Source: Paracyclopina nana
Lineage: Eukaryota > Arthropoda > Copepoda > Cyclopoida > Cyclopettidae
Assembly (NCBI GenBank): GCA_019096065.1
Contig: JAGUCH010000009.1
Location: forward strand, 72,001-136,000
Reading direction: 5' to 3'
DNA length: 64,000 bases
Under the pieces are notes generated by a model. That model searched no databases. It was not told where the DNA came from and saw nothing but the letters and a program-made list of their open reading frames with translations. The stretch's first letter is position 1. The number at the start of each line of letters is the position of its first letter. The position numbers and the translations under genes were made by a program. This document shows, one piece after another, positions 44,641 to 55,640 of this stretch.

Positions 44641-44828
44641 GTCCTCAAAAGGGGAAAACCGTTTCATAAATCGAGAGTCCCAGGGCAGGAATGAAAAGGC
44701 GCAAAGTTCCCCAGTGGCTAAATGTTTCAAATTAGCAAGCAAGTCAGAGATTCACTTTGGCAACGCGTGGTTGAGTGCAAGTGCACTCATGAGGCCAATA
44801 TGGCGGGGAGGAAACTTTTTTATGAGGT

Positions 44829-45015
44829 TGACAATTGGCCAAGTCTGCCCACAGTGGAAGATATCATGGAGCAGAAATGTTACTCTCATTGGGGAATAAG
44901 GAAGCTCTGGCTGTCGCTGTGTTTGCAGCAGCCTCGACGTCGGCAGCCTCCAGTGGCCTCCATCAATTCTACAGCAGCCTCGGACAGGAAAGAACCAAAA
45001 GCATAAAGGGCTGAG
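44829..45015 (+). other. Possible coding exon, unrecognised
   Basis: From about 44832 a frame reads to TGA near 45015 and includes MLLSLGNKEALAVAVFAAAS then TSAASSGLHQFYSSL. Ala/Ser in GCCTCG-type codons resembles hiw exon 1. GTTTGCAG near 44928 could be an acceptor. Another frame over the same bases is also open. I do not recognise a family, so this is weak. Confidence 0.2.
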
Positions 45016-46900
45016 GTCAGCTGATCGATATAACGAACATTAAAGTTTCAAGATTACGTCTTGGTGAGAAAAAAAGCATCAAAAGGCCAACTAATCTCTG
45101 GAAATCAATTGCATTGAGCTTGAAATGGCTTTTTGAGCCAATCAGTTGGCGGAAAATAGCGCCTTATTCAATGTAGTGGCCAGTATTTTGGTTAGCTTGT
45201 TTTGCTCAAAAAGCCCATTCAAGCCATTTTGGGCAAATTTGCAGGAATTTCTTCACCAAAAATGGCTTTCAAGTTCAGCAAAAAACAATTTTAGCGTACT
45301 TTTCATATTTTGCGGTGATGTTCAATGTTATTATTATGTGCAGCTGATGAGGGCATTGAGGAACAACCGTGCCTTATCATCACTTTTTGCCTCGTCTTCT
45401 TTCTCTGCTCTCGATAATATTGACTTGTGACAACAGCTTGAGCTGATGATGGTGGTGAATCTTGAGGTTTTGGCCTCCATCGAGGCCACAACGGTCATTT
45501 TGGCACATTAAAAACACTTCACAGCGTTTAATGGGCCTTGACTAATCAAAGAAAATTTCCAATGAGGCTTGGTTTATCTAACAAAATTTGCTTGCACTTG
45601 CTGCCCAGCCAAATTTATATTTGCTAGCAAGAAATTTTACTTTGGCAGATTTTTTCAATTTGGATTTTTTTTAGGTGCCAGACTTTTGCAATATTGCTGC
45701 TGGTAGTTATGTTTTCCTGTGTTATCTTTTGCAGTAAATCGTCAAGCGCTCTCAGCAAAATTGCCTTTTTTAGCGGCCGTAAAAAACAATTATGTTTTTC
45801 TGGCATCACTGTAGTTTGTAGTAGTAAACAGCTGAGCATGTTTTCTACTAAGACAACAGTCGTAGTAAAAATTCAAGCTCGACTGCACACCAAAGTACTA
45901 TTTTTTTGTGTGTGCTCTGTCTGCGAAAAATGTAAAAGAGAAAAGATACGTTTTCATTATCGACACTCGTTTAAAATGAGCATTTGTAGCAATATCAAAA
46001 AAACAAATCTCAAGACGTTCAATGCAAATTTCTGAGTCAAGCTTCTAAAAGCAAAATGATGTAAAGAAATCAAGTCTCATTAGAGATTTCGCTCGATTGA
46101 GATATTCTCATTAAACAACGTGCTTTTGACGTCAGCAAAGAAGGCCTTGTAAAAAGGAAAAATGTCGTGAAATAGACCTACTGCACTATGGTATAATGGC
46201 AGTTACATGGTGTATTGGAAGTGTGCTATAATAATGTCGACTTTTGCTGGCTTGGCCACAAAAGGAAAAAAAAGCCAGCTTTCTTTTCCTATATGTGTAT
46301 ACATTTTTTGATGGACTATCCTGTTTCCGGGCTTGCATGCAACTTTTTATTATAAACCTAAAAAACTATATTTTGCCCATTTTCAGCATACTTTTCTCAA
46401 CCATTTTAGCCCTGAAAAAAATGTAAAAAAGCCTGCTAATTTTTGGACCACACTTCTTTTTTTGATCATACAGAGTAGGTCCAAAATCTAGCTCTACTTT
46501 GAGGGGGTCGTTAACCCAAAAAAGGAGAGGTGAACTTAAAACGGTTCCTTTTCCAGATAACGGGATCAAAATTGAAAAGATGTTAATTATACTTAGTTAT
46601 ATTTTTGGTCCAATTAAACAATCAAATAAGACTCTTTGGACCTACATTAAAGGTACGTAGGTCCAAATTCAATCCGTGCCATTATAAAAGAGTGTTTAGC
46701 TATTTTTGAAAATACTAGGCCAATTTGAAAACAAAAACACTTCAAATCCCAAAATATAATATCAAATATTTCCTTGTAGGTCCAAGTAGGTCCAAATATT
46801 TGGACCATTCAAAAATTCAAATTTTATCCCGTATTTTCAGTGAAGAAGGCTTTTGACGTACATATTTTGGGCTGGCGGCCTCGAAAAGAAGCCCGAGGCT
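45016..46900. other. Intergenic, nothing firm
   Basis: AT-rich with scattered short frames. GGTCCAAAAT words appear near 46440-46850. No array or gene is convincing. Confidence 0.5.
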
Positions 46901-47176
46901 GCGGCGGCCTCGAAAACAGCAGCCTCACAATTTTCTCTCACGCACATACTATACATGGAGCGTAGTGCATAGTAGAAGTAGAATATGGCCAAAGTGAAAT
47001 TACAAATGGAGAAGAGCGCGCTGCTGCTGATGCGCGCGCGCGCGCGCGCTCGCGGCGCCGGATGGTCTCGCTGATGCGGCCTCCGCTTCCATCCAAGGCC
47101 GCTAGCTGGTGGAGGCTTTCACGGAGGCCAGTGTGGCTAAGGGTGTCCTTTCACCAGGAAGATCATCTATTAAAAG
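46860..47176 (+). promoter_or_regulatory. GC-rich island with possible first exon
   Basis: This stretch is much richer in GC than its surroundings, has a CG run at about 47031-47049 and ends in AAAAG|GTAAGAA, a strong donor at 47177. The LRR gene at 60825 must have an upstream 5' UTR exon because its ATG exon opens with an acceptor, and this is one candidate. A frame from ATG 47062 (MVSLMRPPLPSKAASWW) is open to the donor but unsupported. Confidence 0.3.
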
Positions 47177-47204
47177 GTAAGAAAAATGAAACACTCTATT
47201 CCCA

Positions 47205-47295
47205 ACTTTGGACCAACTTTGGACCAACTTTGGACCAACTTTGGACCAACTTTGGACCAACTTTGAACCGACTTTGGACCAACTTTGGACCATTA
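47205..47295. repeat. 11-bp array ACTTTGGACCA
   Basis: Seven to eight near-perfect copies of ACTTTGGACCA, fading into related GGACC words to about 47420. Confidence 0.9.
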
Positions 47296-47689
47296 TTTGA
47301 CTAAGTTAAGACCATTTTAAAACCGTCTTTAAATAGTTGTAAACCTATTTATTACCGTTTGTGGACTTTTGTTTGGCAATTTGGACTTAGTTTTTTGGAC
47401 GACGGTTGAACCAGTTTGAGTTAGTTTTTCAGCCATTTTAAGCGCTTTTATGCCACTATATAATAAACCCGGTTTTCAAGTTCTTATATTTCTCCATCAA
47501 TCTCGTGCATTTTTTATCCATCTTGAGCCATATTTAACACAAAAGTGGACCTTTTATTGTGCGTTTTTGGTAGCAATACAACCAAACATTGATCCTGTTG
47601 GTTCGACTATTGGAACACATATTTTGGACCTTTTTAGGACCATATTAGAACCAAGTTGTTCTAAGTTAGAAACAGTTTTTTGGCCCGTT

Positions 47690-48095
47690 ACATAACAAAT
47701 CGGTATCATTTTCGTCCGTATTTGGGCCAATTCAGGACCACATTGGGACCATATTAGGGCCTCAGTGGAACCATATTAGGACCATCTTGGGACAACTTCG
47801 GAACCAAATCGGGACGATTTAAGACGATTTTGGACCATATTAGGAACATATTTGTACCATATTGGAACCACATTGGAACCACATTAGGACCAAATCGGGA
47901 CCATATTTGAACCATATTGGTACCATTTTGGGACCATATTGGTACCATTTTGGGACCATATTGGTACCATTTTGGGACCATATTGGTACCATTTTGGGAC
48001 CATTTTGGGACCATATTGGTACCATTTTGGGACCATTTTGGGACCATATTGGTACCATTTTGGGACCATATTGGTACCATTTTGGGACCATGCGG
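47690..48095. repeat. 22-bp array GGTACCATTTTGGGACCATATT
   Basis: At least eight tight units of GGTACCATTTTGGGACCA (plus TATT) at 47920-48090, preceded by diverged GGACCATATTAGG units. Every frame on both strands is open because the unit lacks stops; none is a real gene. Confidence 0.92.
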
Positions 48096-48439
48096 GGAAA
48101 ACATTAAATGTTCTTGGTTTCTTTTCATTTTTGTTTTCAGGCTTTCCAATTATTTTGGACCTTTGAAAAATGGCTTTCTGATAAAGTTTTATTGCTTTCT
48201 GATTAAGTATTTCGCCATATGACTTTGCAGCTCTTCTGTAAAATAGGGTTAATTCCCAATAGGATGTGCGCCCACTTTTACTCCGGAAAGAAGAAGGGCA
48301 ATTTCAAATTAGAGTGAAAGTCGTCACGAGTCCCTTGGGAATTTTGACGGAAAAGCCGAGTGAAGCCTTATTACCTAACATTTTCGCTTTTATCATTGTG
48401 CGCCGACAAAATTGGCCAAAATGGCGCCCCAAAAAGTTT

Positions 48440-48600
48440 GAACTTGGCTGCGTTCATCTGCAAATAATGGTAGATATTTTGGCTAAATATCAATGTGAAA
48501 AACAATTAGAAATTTCTTTGTGGTTCAATAAGATTTTCTATGGTTAAAGAGTCAAGCCAATTTCTGCCAAAAAATGCGGAAACGTCAATAAGAATCGGCT
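48440..48600 (-). mobile_element. MITE-like repeat copy (GTTCATCTGC family)
   Basis: It starts GGCTGCGTTCATCTGCAAAT, continues with ATATTTTGGC and CAATGTGAAAAACAATTAG and contains AGAATCGGCTTTCATT. Same block order as the reverse copy at 59825. Confidence 0.5.
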
Positions 48601-48609
48601 TTCATTAAA

Positions 48610-48960
48610 ATGTTTGGTCCAAAATTAGACGATTGAAAATTGGACTATTGAAAATTGGACTATTGAAAATTCCCCTTGGGACTGAAATCATTCAGATTGG
48701 ACTTTATTGGACCAATGTTGAATAAGATGGTCCAAAGTTGGACTTGCCAAGGTCCAAAATTGGACTTGTCAAGAACCAAAATTGGACGTTTCAAGGTCCA
48801 AAATTGGACATTTCAAGGTCCAAAATAGGACATTTCAAGGTCCAAAATTGGACTTAATAAAGGTCCAAAGTTGGACTTGTCAAGGTTTAAAGTTGGAGTT
48901 GTCAAGGTCCATTAGTTGGACATTTACATGAAATAGTCCAAAATTGGATAATAAACATGG
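48610..48960. repeat. Array of GGTCCAAAATTGGACTTGTCAA
   Basis: About a dozen units of 20-22 bases, CAAGGTCCAAAATTGGACAT/TTG, with internal near-palindromes (GTCCAAAATTGGAC). Confidence 0.85.
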
Positions 48961-49334
48961 TTTCTTTAAGAAGCAAGAACTAACATCATGGATTTCTATA
49001 TAGAAAAAGTGTCATTTTATGGGTGAAAGGGCTGATTTGAAGGTTTGAAAAATGTCGACAAAGACACACCATTTCAACCATGAAAGCAATTTTGATGCAT
49101 GACTGGAAAAGCCATTCTGAGTCAACGTTTGCTTTCTCAGACACACAAGCAAAAAATACACAAGAGCCTCCCTTTTCTTGCAACCTTAACCGAGCCAAGA
49201 AGAGAGTTGATAAGTTTTGTCCATTTTTGGTCCAATATTGGTCCATTTAAGGTCCATTTTAGGTCCAATATAAGTCAATTTTTGGTCCATTATATATCTA
49301 TTTGTACCTTACTTAAGTCCATTTTTGGGGTATA

Positions 49335-50183
49335 CTGGTAAAAGGCACTTTTTGGGAAAGGCACCTACATAAATTGGCACTACTATAAAAGGCACCATAC
49401 AATATAAGCACTTTAGGAGAAGGCACTTCATAATATTGGCACCCCTATTAAAAGGCACCCATCTCAAAATTTATTTGATCAAAAACGGAGCAAAACCTCT
49501 TTTTGAGGAGCCTGAAAAATGTCTGGTACGAATCAAGCTTTTTTGTCAGGCAGAAGTCCAAATGCAGTAGGAATCCATACGTCCTCTTGAACTTCACAAG
49601 ACACAACCATTAATTGGTACAACAACTTTCGACAACTTTTGAAAGTGCAATCCACACTCATTGTTTTTGCTCGAGACAAGGCTTTCAAGGAGCCATTTAT
49701 GGCAAACAAGATCACTCTTCCAGAGTCAGTAGTTGCATCCCCTTTAACCATACTCTCATCTTGACTTGTTAAGAACCATGGACAATCCAAACAAAATACT
49801 TAATTGCACCAGCACTTTTTCCACTTTTTGTGATTTTCTTCTCATAGACAAAGTTATGAACAGGGATGTTAACATCACACATTTTGCCAAATGGAACTAT
49901 TATAGCAAACTGACGTTCAAGAAGCGGAAAATGCCCCTTTTTCGCGCTAAAAATCACGTGATATTGGTCACTTACCTTGAGCGAGCGCACGCACGCAAAT
50001 TTTGCGGAATTTTGAGTTCGTGATAAAGCTCATCTGTCTTGCATGCTATTAGTAGTAATGGTGCCTTTCATGAATGGTGCCTTTTATTGCAGTGCCAATT
50101 ATTGCAGTGCCATTGTACAATAGTGCCAATTGTTGCAGTGCCAATTTATGTAGGTGCCTTTCCCAAAAAGTGCCTTTTACCAG
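49335..50183 (-). mobile_element. Mutator-like DNA transposon, non-autonomous, 849 bp
   Basis: The two ends are perfect 46-base terminal inverted repeats (CTGGTAAAAGGCACTTTTTG, then GGAAAGGCACCTACATAAAT). Inward of these both arms continue with AAAAGGCACC/ATTGGCACT sub-repeats for about 130 bases. On the minus strand between them lies a broken transposase: a FLYWCH-like piece (HNFVYEKKITKSGK, 49990-49769), then in another frame (49790-49533) a MULE-type core, ILFAINGSLKALSRAKTMSV then DCTFKSCRKLLYQLMVVS and WIPTAFGLLPDKKA. The first catalytic Asp (VDCTFK) is present, while the rest of the DDE domain is missing. A frameshift and internal deletion are evident. I find no clear target-site duplication. 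Confidence 0.75.
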
Positions 50184-50360
50184 CAGAGCCCATTTTTGGT
50201 CCATATTTGGTCCATTTTGTTCCAAGTGTGGTCCAAGTTTGGTCCATTTTTGGTCCAACGTTAGTCCATTTTTGGTCCAAGTTTGGTCTTGCATAAGTTC
50301 AATTTTGGGCATAGTCTAATTTTGGTTCAGTTAGTTTCCGAATGAAGCCATTTCACAGAA

Positions 50361-50898
50361 GGGTCACTCCTAACAAAAAAGTCGCATCGTTTGCATTGAA
50401 ACTTAAGCGAAAAAGGCCATCACTAATTCGGCTCTAGATTGATGCTAACACTTCAAAATTGACTTCCATGATGTTTTTGGGCTACTAAAATGTTATCTTT
50501 GGAGATTTTATTTTATCAAACTCAGATTTTGTCTATGAAAATCTGTCCCAAAAGGCTGCACGAAAATCAGAAAAAATTCATATGTGCCTAGATCCCTTGG
50601 ACCTCAGCATTCCTCAAAGATGCTTTCCAAAAAACTTCAGTAGGACACCTTGGAATAATTTAGTACCCATGTTGTGTTCATATATCCACATTCTTATGAG
50701 ATTTGGCGGAGTTTTTGCAAACCAAACTTGTGGCTATTTTATTAAAATTGGTATGTTTTTGATCAATTTAGGCAATTGGCTGCCTAAAAACCTCATTTAT
50801 TTACATTTTTCTGGCTTTAGAATGACTTACAGTTACTTAAAGTTATGGTGCATTTTCACGTACTTTTCAATGATGCGACTTTTTATTAGGAGTGACCC
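50361..50898. mobile_element. TA-flanked MITE, 538 bp
   Basis: The ends GGGTCACTCCTAACAAAAAA (then GTCGCATCGTTTG) and TCAATGATGCGACTTTTTAT (then TAGGAGTGACCC) are inverted repeats of about 30 bases. The right end is followed by TA and the left is preceded by AA, where the relative in hiw intron 9 has TA. TA flanks suggest a Tc1/mariner-type target. The interior has no recognisable transposase. Confidence 0.7.
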
Positions 50899-51344
50899 TA
50901 CTGTGCATTTGTACAAGATTTTCTAACATTTTATGGCCAAAATTGGCTTGACTCTGTGCCAACAGGAAATCTCATCAAACTTTCAAGCAATTTTGAATGA
51001 TTTTTCTCATTAATATTGTGACAAAATATACTCCATAATATAGTGATTAATGCATGTCCATAGGTAACATTTTGGACATTATTGGCTCATTCCATTTTTG
51101 GTCCAATATTTCTACTTTGGAGCCTGAAAACTCCTTATAGGACCACCACACATTGTTTGGCATCGACAAGCTCTGGCTTTGGAGTTAATTAGAATGTATG
51201 GTAGGCAGATACACACATAGGAGATTGTAATATTAAGCTCGGATACATAATACGCATATAGCTAATTTTGGGCAAAAGGCGAAGGAGGAGAAGAAGGGAT
51301 TTGTGTGCATGCCACAAACCGCATTATTGTACTCCACTATGAAA

Positions 51345-51591
51345 GCACCGTTCATCTGTCACTTCTATGCAATATTTTGGCTTGATAGCGTACAAAAAAC
51401 AGCAAATTCAAGCCAATTTCTAGAGATTCATCCACATTTCTTAGCCAAAATAGGCTTTTATGCGTATGAATAGAAAATCCAAATTAACTTTCAAGCAATT
51501 TACGCTTGTTTTTGCATTGATATTTTGCCAAAATATCCACCATGCAATGTTGGTGACTTTTTTGCATGCATATGAACGGGGCCTTGCAAAT
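51345..51591. mobile_element. MITE-like repeat (GGCCCCGTTCA family), full copy
   Basis: It starts CCGTTCATCTGTCACTTCTA, continues GCAATATTTTGGCTTG, CAGCAAATTCAAGCCAATTT, TTAGCCAAAATAGGCTT and CTTTCAAGCAATTTACG, and ends GCATATGAACGGGGCC. Start and end form a short inverted repeat (CCGTTCAT/ATGAACGG). The right end runs directly into the array at 51575-52390. Confidence 0.65.
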
Positions 51592-52390
51592 GCATCTACA
51601 TGAATGGGGCCTTATCAATGCATGAAACAAGCCTTATTCATGCATGAAAGTGGCCTTACAAGTACATGAAAGGGGCCTTATAAACACATGAACGGTGCCT
51701 TATAAACACATGAACGGTGCCTTAAGAACACATGAGCGGGGCCTAACAAATACAAAAGGAGTCTCACAAATACATGAGCAGGGCCTTACAAATATGTAAG
51801 CAGGGCCTCTTACAAATACATGATCGGGGCCTAATCATTACTGAGCATGAATGGCGGCCTTCAAAAGCTGTACATGAGCGGGGCTCAATCAAATACTACA
51901 TGAACAGGGCCCAAACAAAGACACGATCAAGGCCTTAGAACTACATGAACAGGGCCTTGCCAATACATGAGATGGGCCAAACAAACTCATGAACGGGGCC
52001 TTACAAATACATGAAATGGGCCTTACATATACTACATGAACGGGGCCAAGCAAATGTATCAATTTGGCCTTACATATAAATGAACGGGGCCTTACAAATA
52101 CATGAAATGGGCCTTACAAAAACATGAACGGGGCCTAGCAAATGTATCAAATGGGCCTTACATATACATGAACGGGGCCTAGCAAATGTATCAAACGGGC
52201 CTTACATATACATGAACGGGGCCTAGCAAGTACATGAAAAGGACCTTACAAATAGTACATGTATTTTACATAGTAAATAATTACATGCTCGTAGCTGTAT
52301 CAAAGGTATCGAGCCTTGCATGTAGTACATGAACGGGGCCTTTTGCATAGTAGATGAACGGGGCCTTATACATGCGTAGTAGGCATCTGA
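51575..52390. repeat. Minisatellite carrying the MITE end TGAACGGGGCCTTA
   Basis: About 30 units of roughly 20-30 bases: ACATGAACGGGGCCTTACAA and variants (ACATGAAATGGGCCTTACAT). Each contains TGAACGGGGCC, the terminal sequence of the adjacent MITE. Confidence 0.85.
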
Positions 52391-52416
52391 AATGGCTTTG
52401 GCTCAGCCACACCCAT

Positions 52417-52440
52417 GCACACACACACACACACACACAC
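52417..52440. repeat. CA microsatellite
   Basis: A run of about 12 CA dinucleotides. A second, shorter CA run lies near 52546-52556. Confidence 0.95.
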
Positions 52441-52639
52441 AATCTTAAATGTATCTGAAGACTGTCAGAAAGTCACGTCTCACCAAAATGGGGAAGCTGC
52501 TGGCCTTATCACAAGATAGCAGCAAGCCTTACTTCTTTGGGCACCCACACACACACATATCGAAGCCTTTTAACCTATTCCGGTGAGATACATTGGAAGG
52601 CCATCAAGTGAAATTGGCTCTCCACAATTAGCTGTTGGG

Positions 52640-53530
52640 CAAAAGGTCCAGAATATGGGGATTGGAAGGTCCAAAACCGAAATTAGAAAGCCTATAGTTG
52701 AATATATGTAGAAAGTCCAAAATTGAAATTGGAAAGCCTGGAAATTGGAAAGTCCAAAAATGAAACTGGAAAGCCCAAAATGAAATTATATAGCCTGCAT
52801 CTATGGAATTTGAAAGTCTTAAATTGAAATTGGAAAGCCTCAGAGTGAAATTGGAAAGACTCAAATTGAAATTGGAAAGCATCGAATTGGAAATACTCGA
52901 ATTGAAATTGGAAAGCCGAAATTGAAATTGAAAAGTCCACAAATAAAACTGGAAAGCCCCAAATTGAAATTATTTAGCCTGTACTATATGGAATCTGAAA
53001 GCCTAAAATTGAATTTGGAAAGCCTTAAATTGAATTTGGAAAGACTCAAATTGGAATTGGAAAGCCTAAAATTGAAATTGGAAATCCGAAATAAAAATTG
53101 GAAAGCCTCAAATTGAATTAGGTTAGGTTTTAATTGATAAATCTAAGATTTAAATTAGAAAGCCAGAAATACAAAAATAAGAAAGCCTCAACTTTCAATT
53201 TGGATGGAAAAATTAGAATTAGAAGCCATTAATAGAAAATGGAAATCCCAAAATAGAAATAAGAAGGCCTTTAAGTGTTATTGGAAAGCCTGGAATATAA
53301 ATTGGAGAGCATTGAAATTTAATAGAGTAGGTCCAAAATTCAAATTGGCAAACTTTAAATAAAAGTTGGAAAGCATGTCATTCAATATGGAAATTGAAAT
53401 TGGAAAGCCAAAAATTGAAATTAGATAGCCAGCAATCGAATAAATGAAGTCCAAAATTGAAATTAGAGAGTCCAAAAATGAAACTAGAAAGTCCAAAAAT
53501 GAAATTAGAAAGTCCAAAAATGAAATAGTA
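52640..53530. repeat. 20-bp array AAATTGAAATTGGAAAGCCT
   Basis: Around 40 degenerate units of AAATTGAAATTGGAAAGCCT. Near 52770-52810 and 52950-52990 a longer segment (AAACTGGAAAGCCC, then TATATAGCCTG) is repeated. Confidence 0.88.
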
Positions 53531-53879
53531 ATTACAAAAATGAAAAAAATTATTTTGGTCCAAGAATTACTCAATTATGATCCAAACTATTCTTTTTTTT
53601 TGGGTATTGGAGTACCTACTACTTTTTTCGTTTTCCCAGATTTATGGCTGCAATCAAGAATATTCAATTTATTCTGCTCAGGTGCACAATTTTCTCAATT
53701 TTTGAATGGGAATTTTCCCTCCCAGGGAAATTCGGCCTAGAAGAAATATACCGCATAGCTTTACCAAGCCTAAGTACACAGTGGCATGAATAGCTTGAAA
53801 AAGGTTTGGCCACATATGCTAAACCTTGTTTTTAGGCATCTCCACATTTCATTTGAGCTTGTTTTAAGTGCCATTTAAG

Positions 53880-54570
53880 ATCTACTTATTTTAAAATCAA
53901 GGTACTTTCAAGGTCCATAAAAGGTACTACATTTAAGGTTCATTGAAAGTACTTTCAAGGTTTGTCAAAGGTTCTCTCAATGTTTTTGAATGTAAGGTTA
54001 GATCCAATCAAGGTTAGACTCAAGGTTTGCTCCACAAAAATTGGCTCCTTCAAGGTTTGTTCCACAAAAATTGGCTCCTTTAAGGTTTGCTCCACAAAAG
54101 TTGGCTCCTTTAAGGTTTGCTCCACAAAGGTCTGGTAAACTAATGATCCGGCCATTGGACCTGTTGACTAAGGTTTGCTCCACAAAAGTCTTATCAACTA
54201 AGGTATGGACCGCAAAGAAACGGTCCTAAAAGGACAGATCTTTTCAATGTCTGGTCCACTGGACAAGTCAATAAAGGTTTGCTCCACAATTGTTCGGTTC
54301 ACCCTGGTGGCATGGTCAAGAAAGGTATGGTCCACAAATGTACGCTCCACAAATGTACACTCCACAAATGAACATTTCACAAAGGTACGGTCCAAAAGAA
54401 ACAGTACACAAATGTATATGGCCCACAAATGTACAGTCGAAAAAGGAACAGTCCACAAAGGAGCGGTCCACAAAAGTACGGTCCACAAAGTACGGTCCAC
54501 GAAAGTACGGTCCACAAAAGTACGGTCCACAAAAGTATGGTTCACAAAAGTACGGTCCACAAATATATTT
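53880..54570. repeat. Arrays of TTTGCTCCACAAAAGTTGGC and GTACGGTCCACAAAA
   Basis: A roughly 30-base unit (GGTTTGCTCCACAAAAGTTG plus GCTCCTTTAA) repeats near 54010-54130. A 15-base unit GTACGGTCCACAAAA repeats from about 54320 to 54570. The two share TCCACAAA and intergrade. Confidence 0.85.
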
Positions 54571-54669
54571 TTTAAAATAACCTTGATTGGCCGGGCCACT
54601 TTCAAGCCATTAGCAATAAAAAGGTTGTGTTCAACTGTTTATTATGGTCACGATAGTTTTTTGGTCTAA

Positions 54670-55145
54670 ACATAAATGTGCAAAACAAATCAAAATTGCT
54701 TGCAAGTGAGATTGGATTTTCTTTTGATGCTTTGTCAAGCCAATTTTGGTCCAAAAATAAGGAAAAATCAATGGTAACTTGCTTGAACCTGCTGTTTTAG
54801 GGCAATGTTTTGCCGTAATTAATTGGTCCAAAATTCATAACTTTCATCCAAATTTTCCACAAAATCTGTGAATTCACGCCTCTTTTATTAAGCACTTTTG
54901 TGCCAAAGTATCGTATAAACTAACAGCGATATTTTGTTCAAATATTGTACAAAAACAGCTTATCAAAGCCATTTTCCATTCATTTTGTCAAATTTTTGGC
55001 CAAAATTGGCTTAGTCCAGCTTTATCAAAAATCCAAACTCACTTTCAAGCATTTTCTCCATATTTTTCTCAGCGATATTTGGCTCTTTTTGCCAATGTTT
55101 TGGCCTGACTATCGCATAATTTTGGCCAGGTGAACTGGGCCCAAA
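54670..55145. mobile_element. Two MITE-like copies in opposite orientation
   Basis: A reverse copy at about 54690-54830 (CTTGCAAGTGAGATTGGATT; AAGCCAATTTTGGTCC) and a forward copy at about 54910-55145 (AGCGATATTTTGTTCAAA; TTGGCCAAAATTGGCTTAG; CACTTTCAAGCA). The second ends CCAGGTGAACTGGGCCC. They are the same family as the copies at 2 kb, 51 kb and 57-59 kb. Confidence 0.55.
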
Positions 55146-55429
55146 TGTAAGGCGGATGGAGCGTTTGTATGCATTGCAGAGTGAATTGGGTCCAAGAATC
55201 TGATTATGGCTTGCAAGAAAGCAGGCTGCTTCCACGATAAATTGTAAGCTAAAGGGGTCCCAAGGGAACAAAAGGGCTTTCTTAATTAACCTTGGTTGGA
55301 CCTTTGGAGCCCAAAACAGGCGAGATGAAAACATCTCTCCACCTTTTTGTGGGCTTTCTTTTCCAATCCAATCAATGTTGACTTTAACTTAAGTGGCTTT
55401 TAAGCTCTTTTAAGTCTCACTTTGAAATT

Positions 55430-55640
55430 GACGAAATCAGAAGTTTGTGGACCAACATTTTCGCAAAATATCGTTGTGATAAATATTTGAAAATTGCTTG
55501 AAGAAGCACTTTGATTTTCTGTTCTTTCGCAATCAAGCCAATTTTGGCCAACAAATTTGAAAGAGTCGAAAGGAAATGGCTTAAATTTGCTTTTTTAGTG
55601 CGATATTTGTCCAAAATATCGTCAATTGTAAACTAGGTGA
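55430..55640 (-). mobile_element. MITE-like repeat, reverse copy
   Basis: GATAAATATTTGAAAATTGC, TTGAAGAAGCACTTTGATTTT, AATCAAGCCAATTTTGGCCA and CGATATTTGTCCAAAATATCG follow the family's reverse block order. The terminal GTTCA motif is not clear, so the copy may be truncated. Confidence 0.45.

Noticed and set aside
47754-48149. Overlapping long frames on both strands (MVPIWSQNG-type repeats)
   Set aside because: All frames are open because the 22-bp unit contains no stop; this is minisatellite, not coding sequence.
49335-50183. Host gene encoding a FLYWCH protein
   Set aside because: The coding pieces are frameshifted and enclosed by perfect terminal inverted repeats, so this is a transposon remnant.
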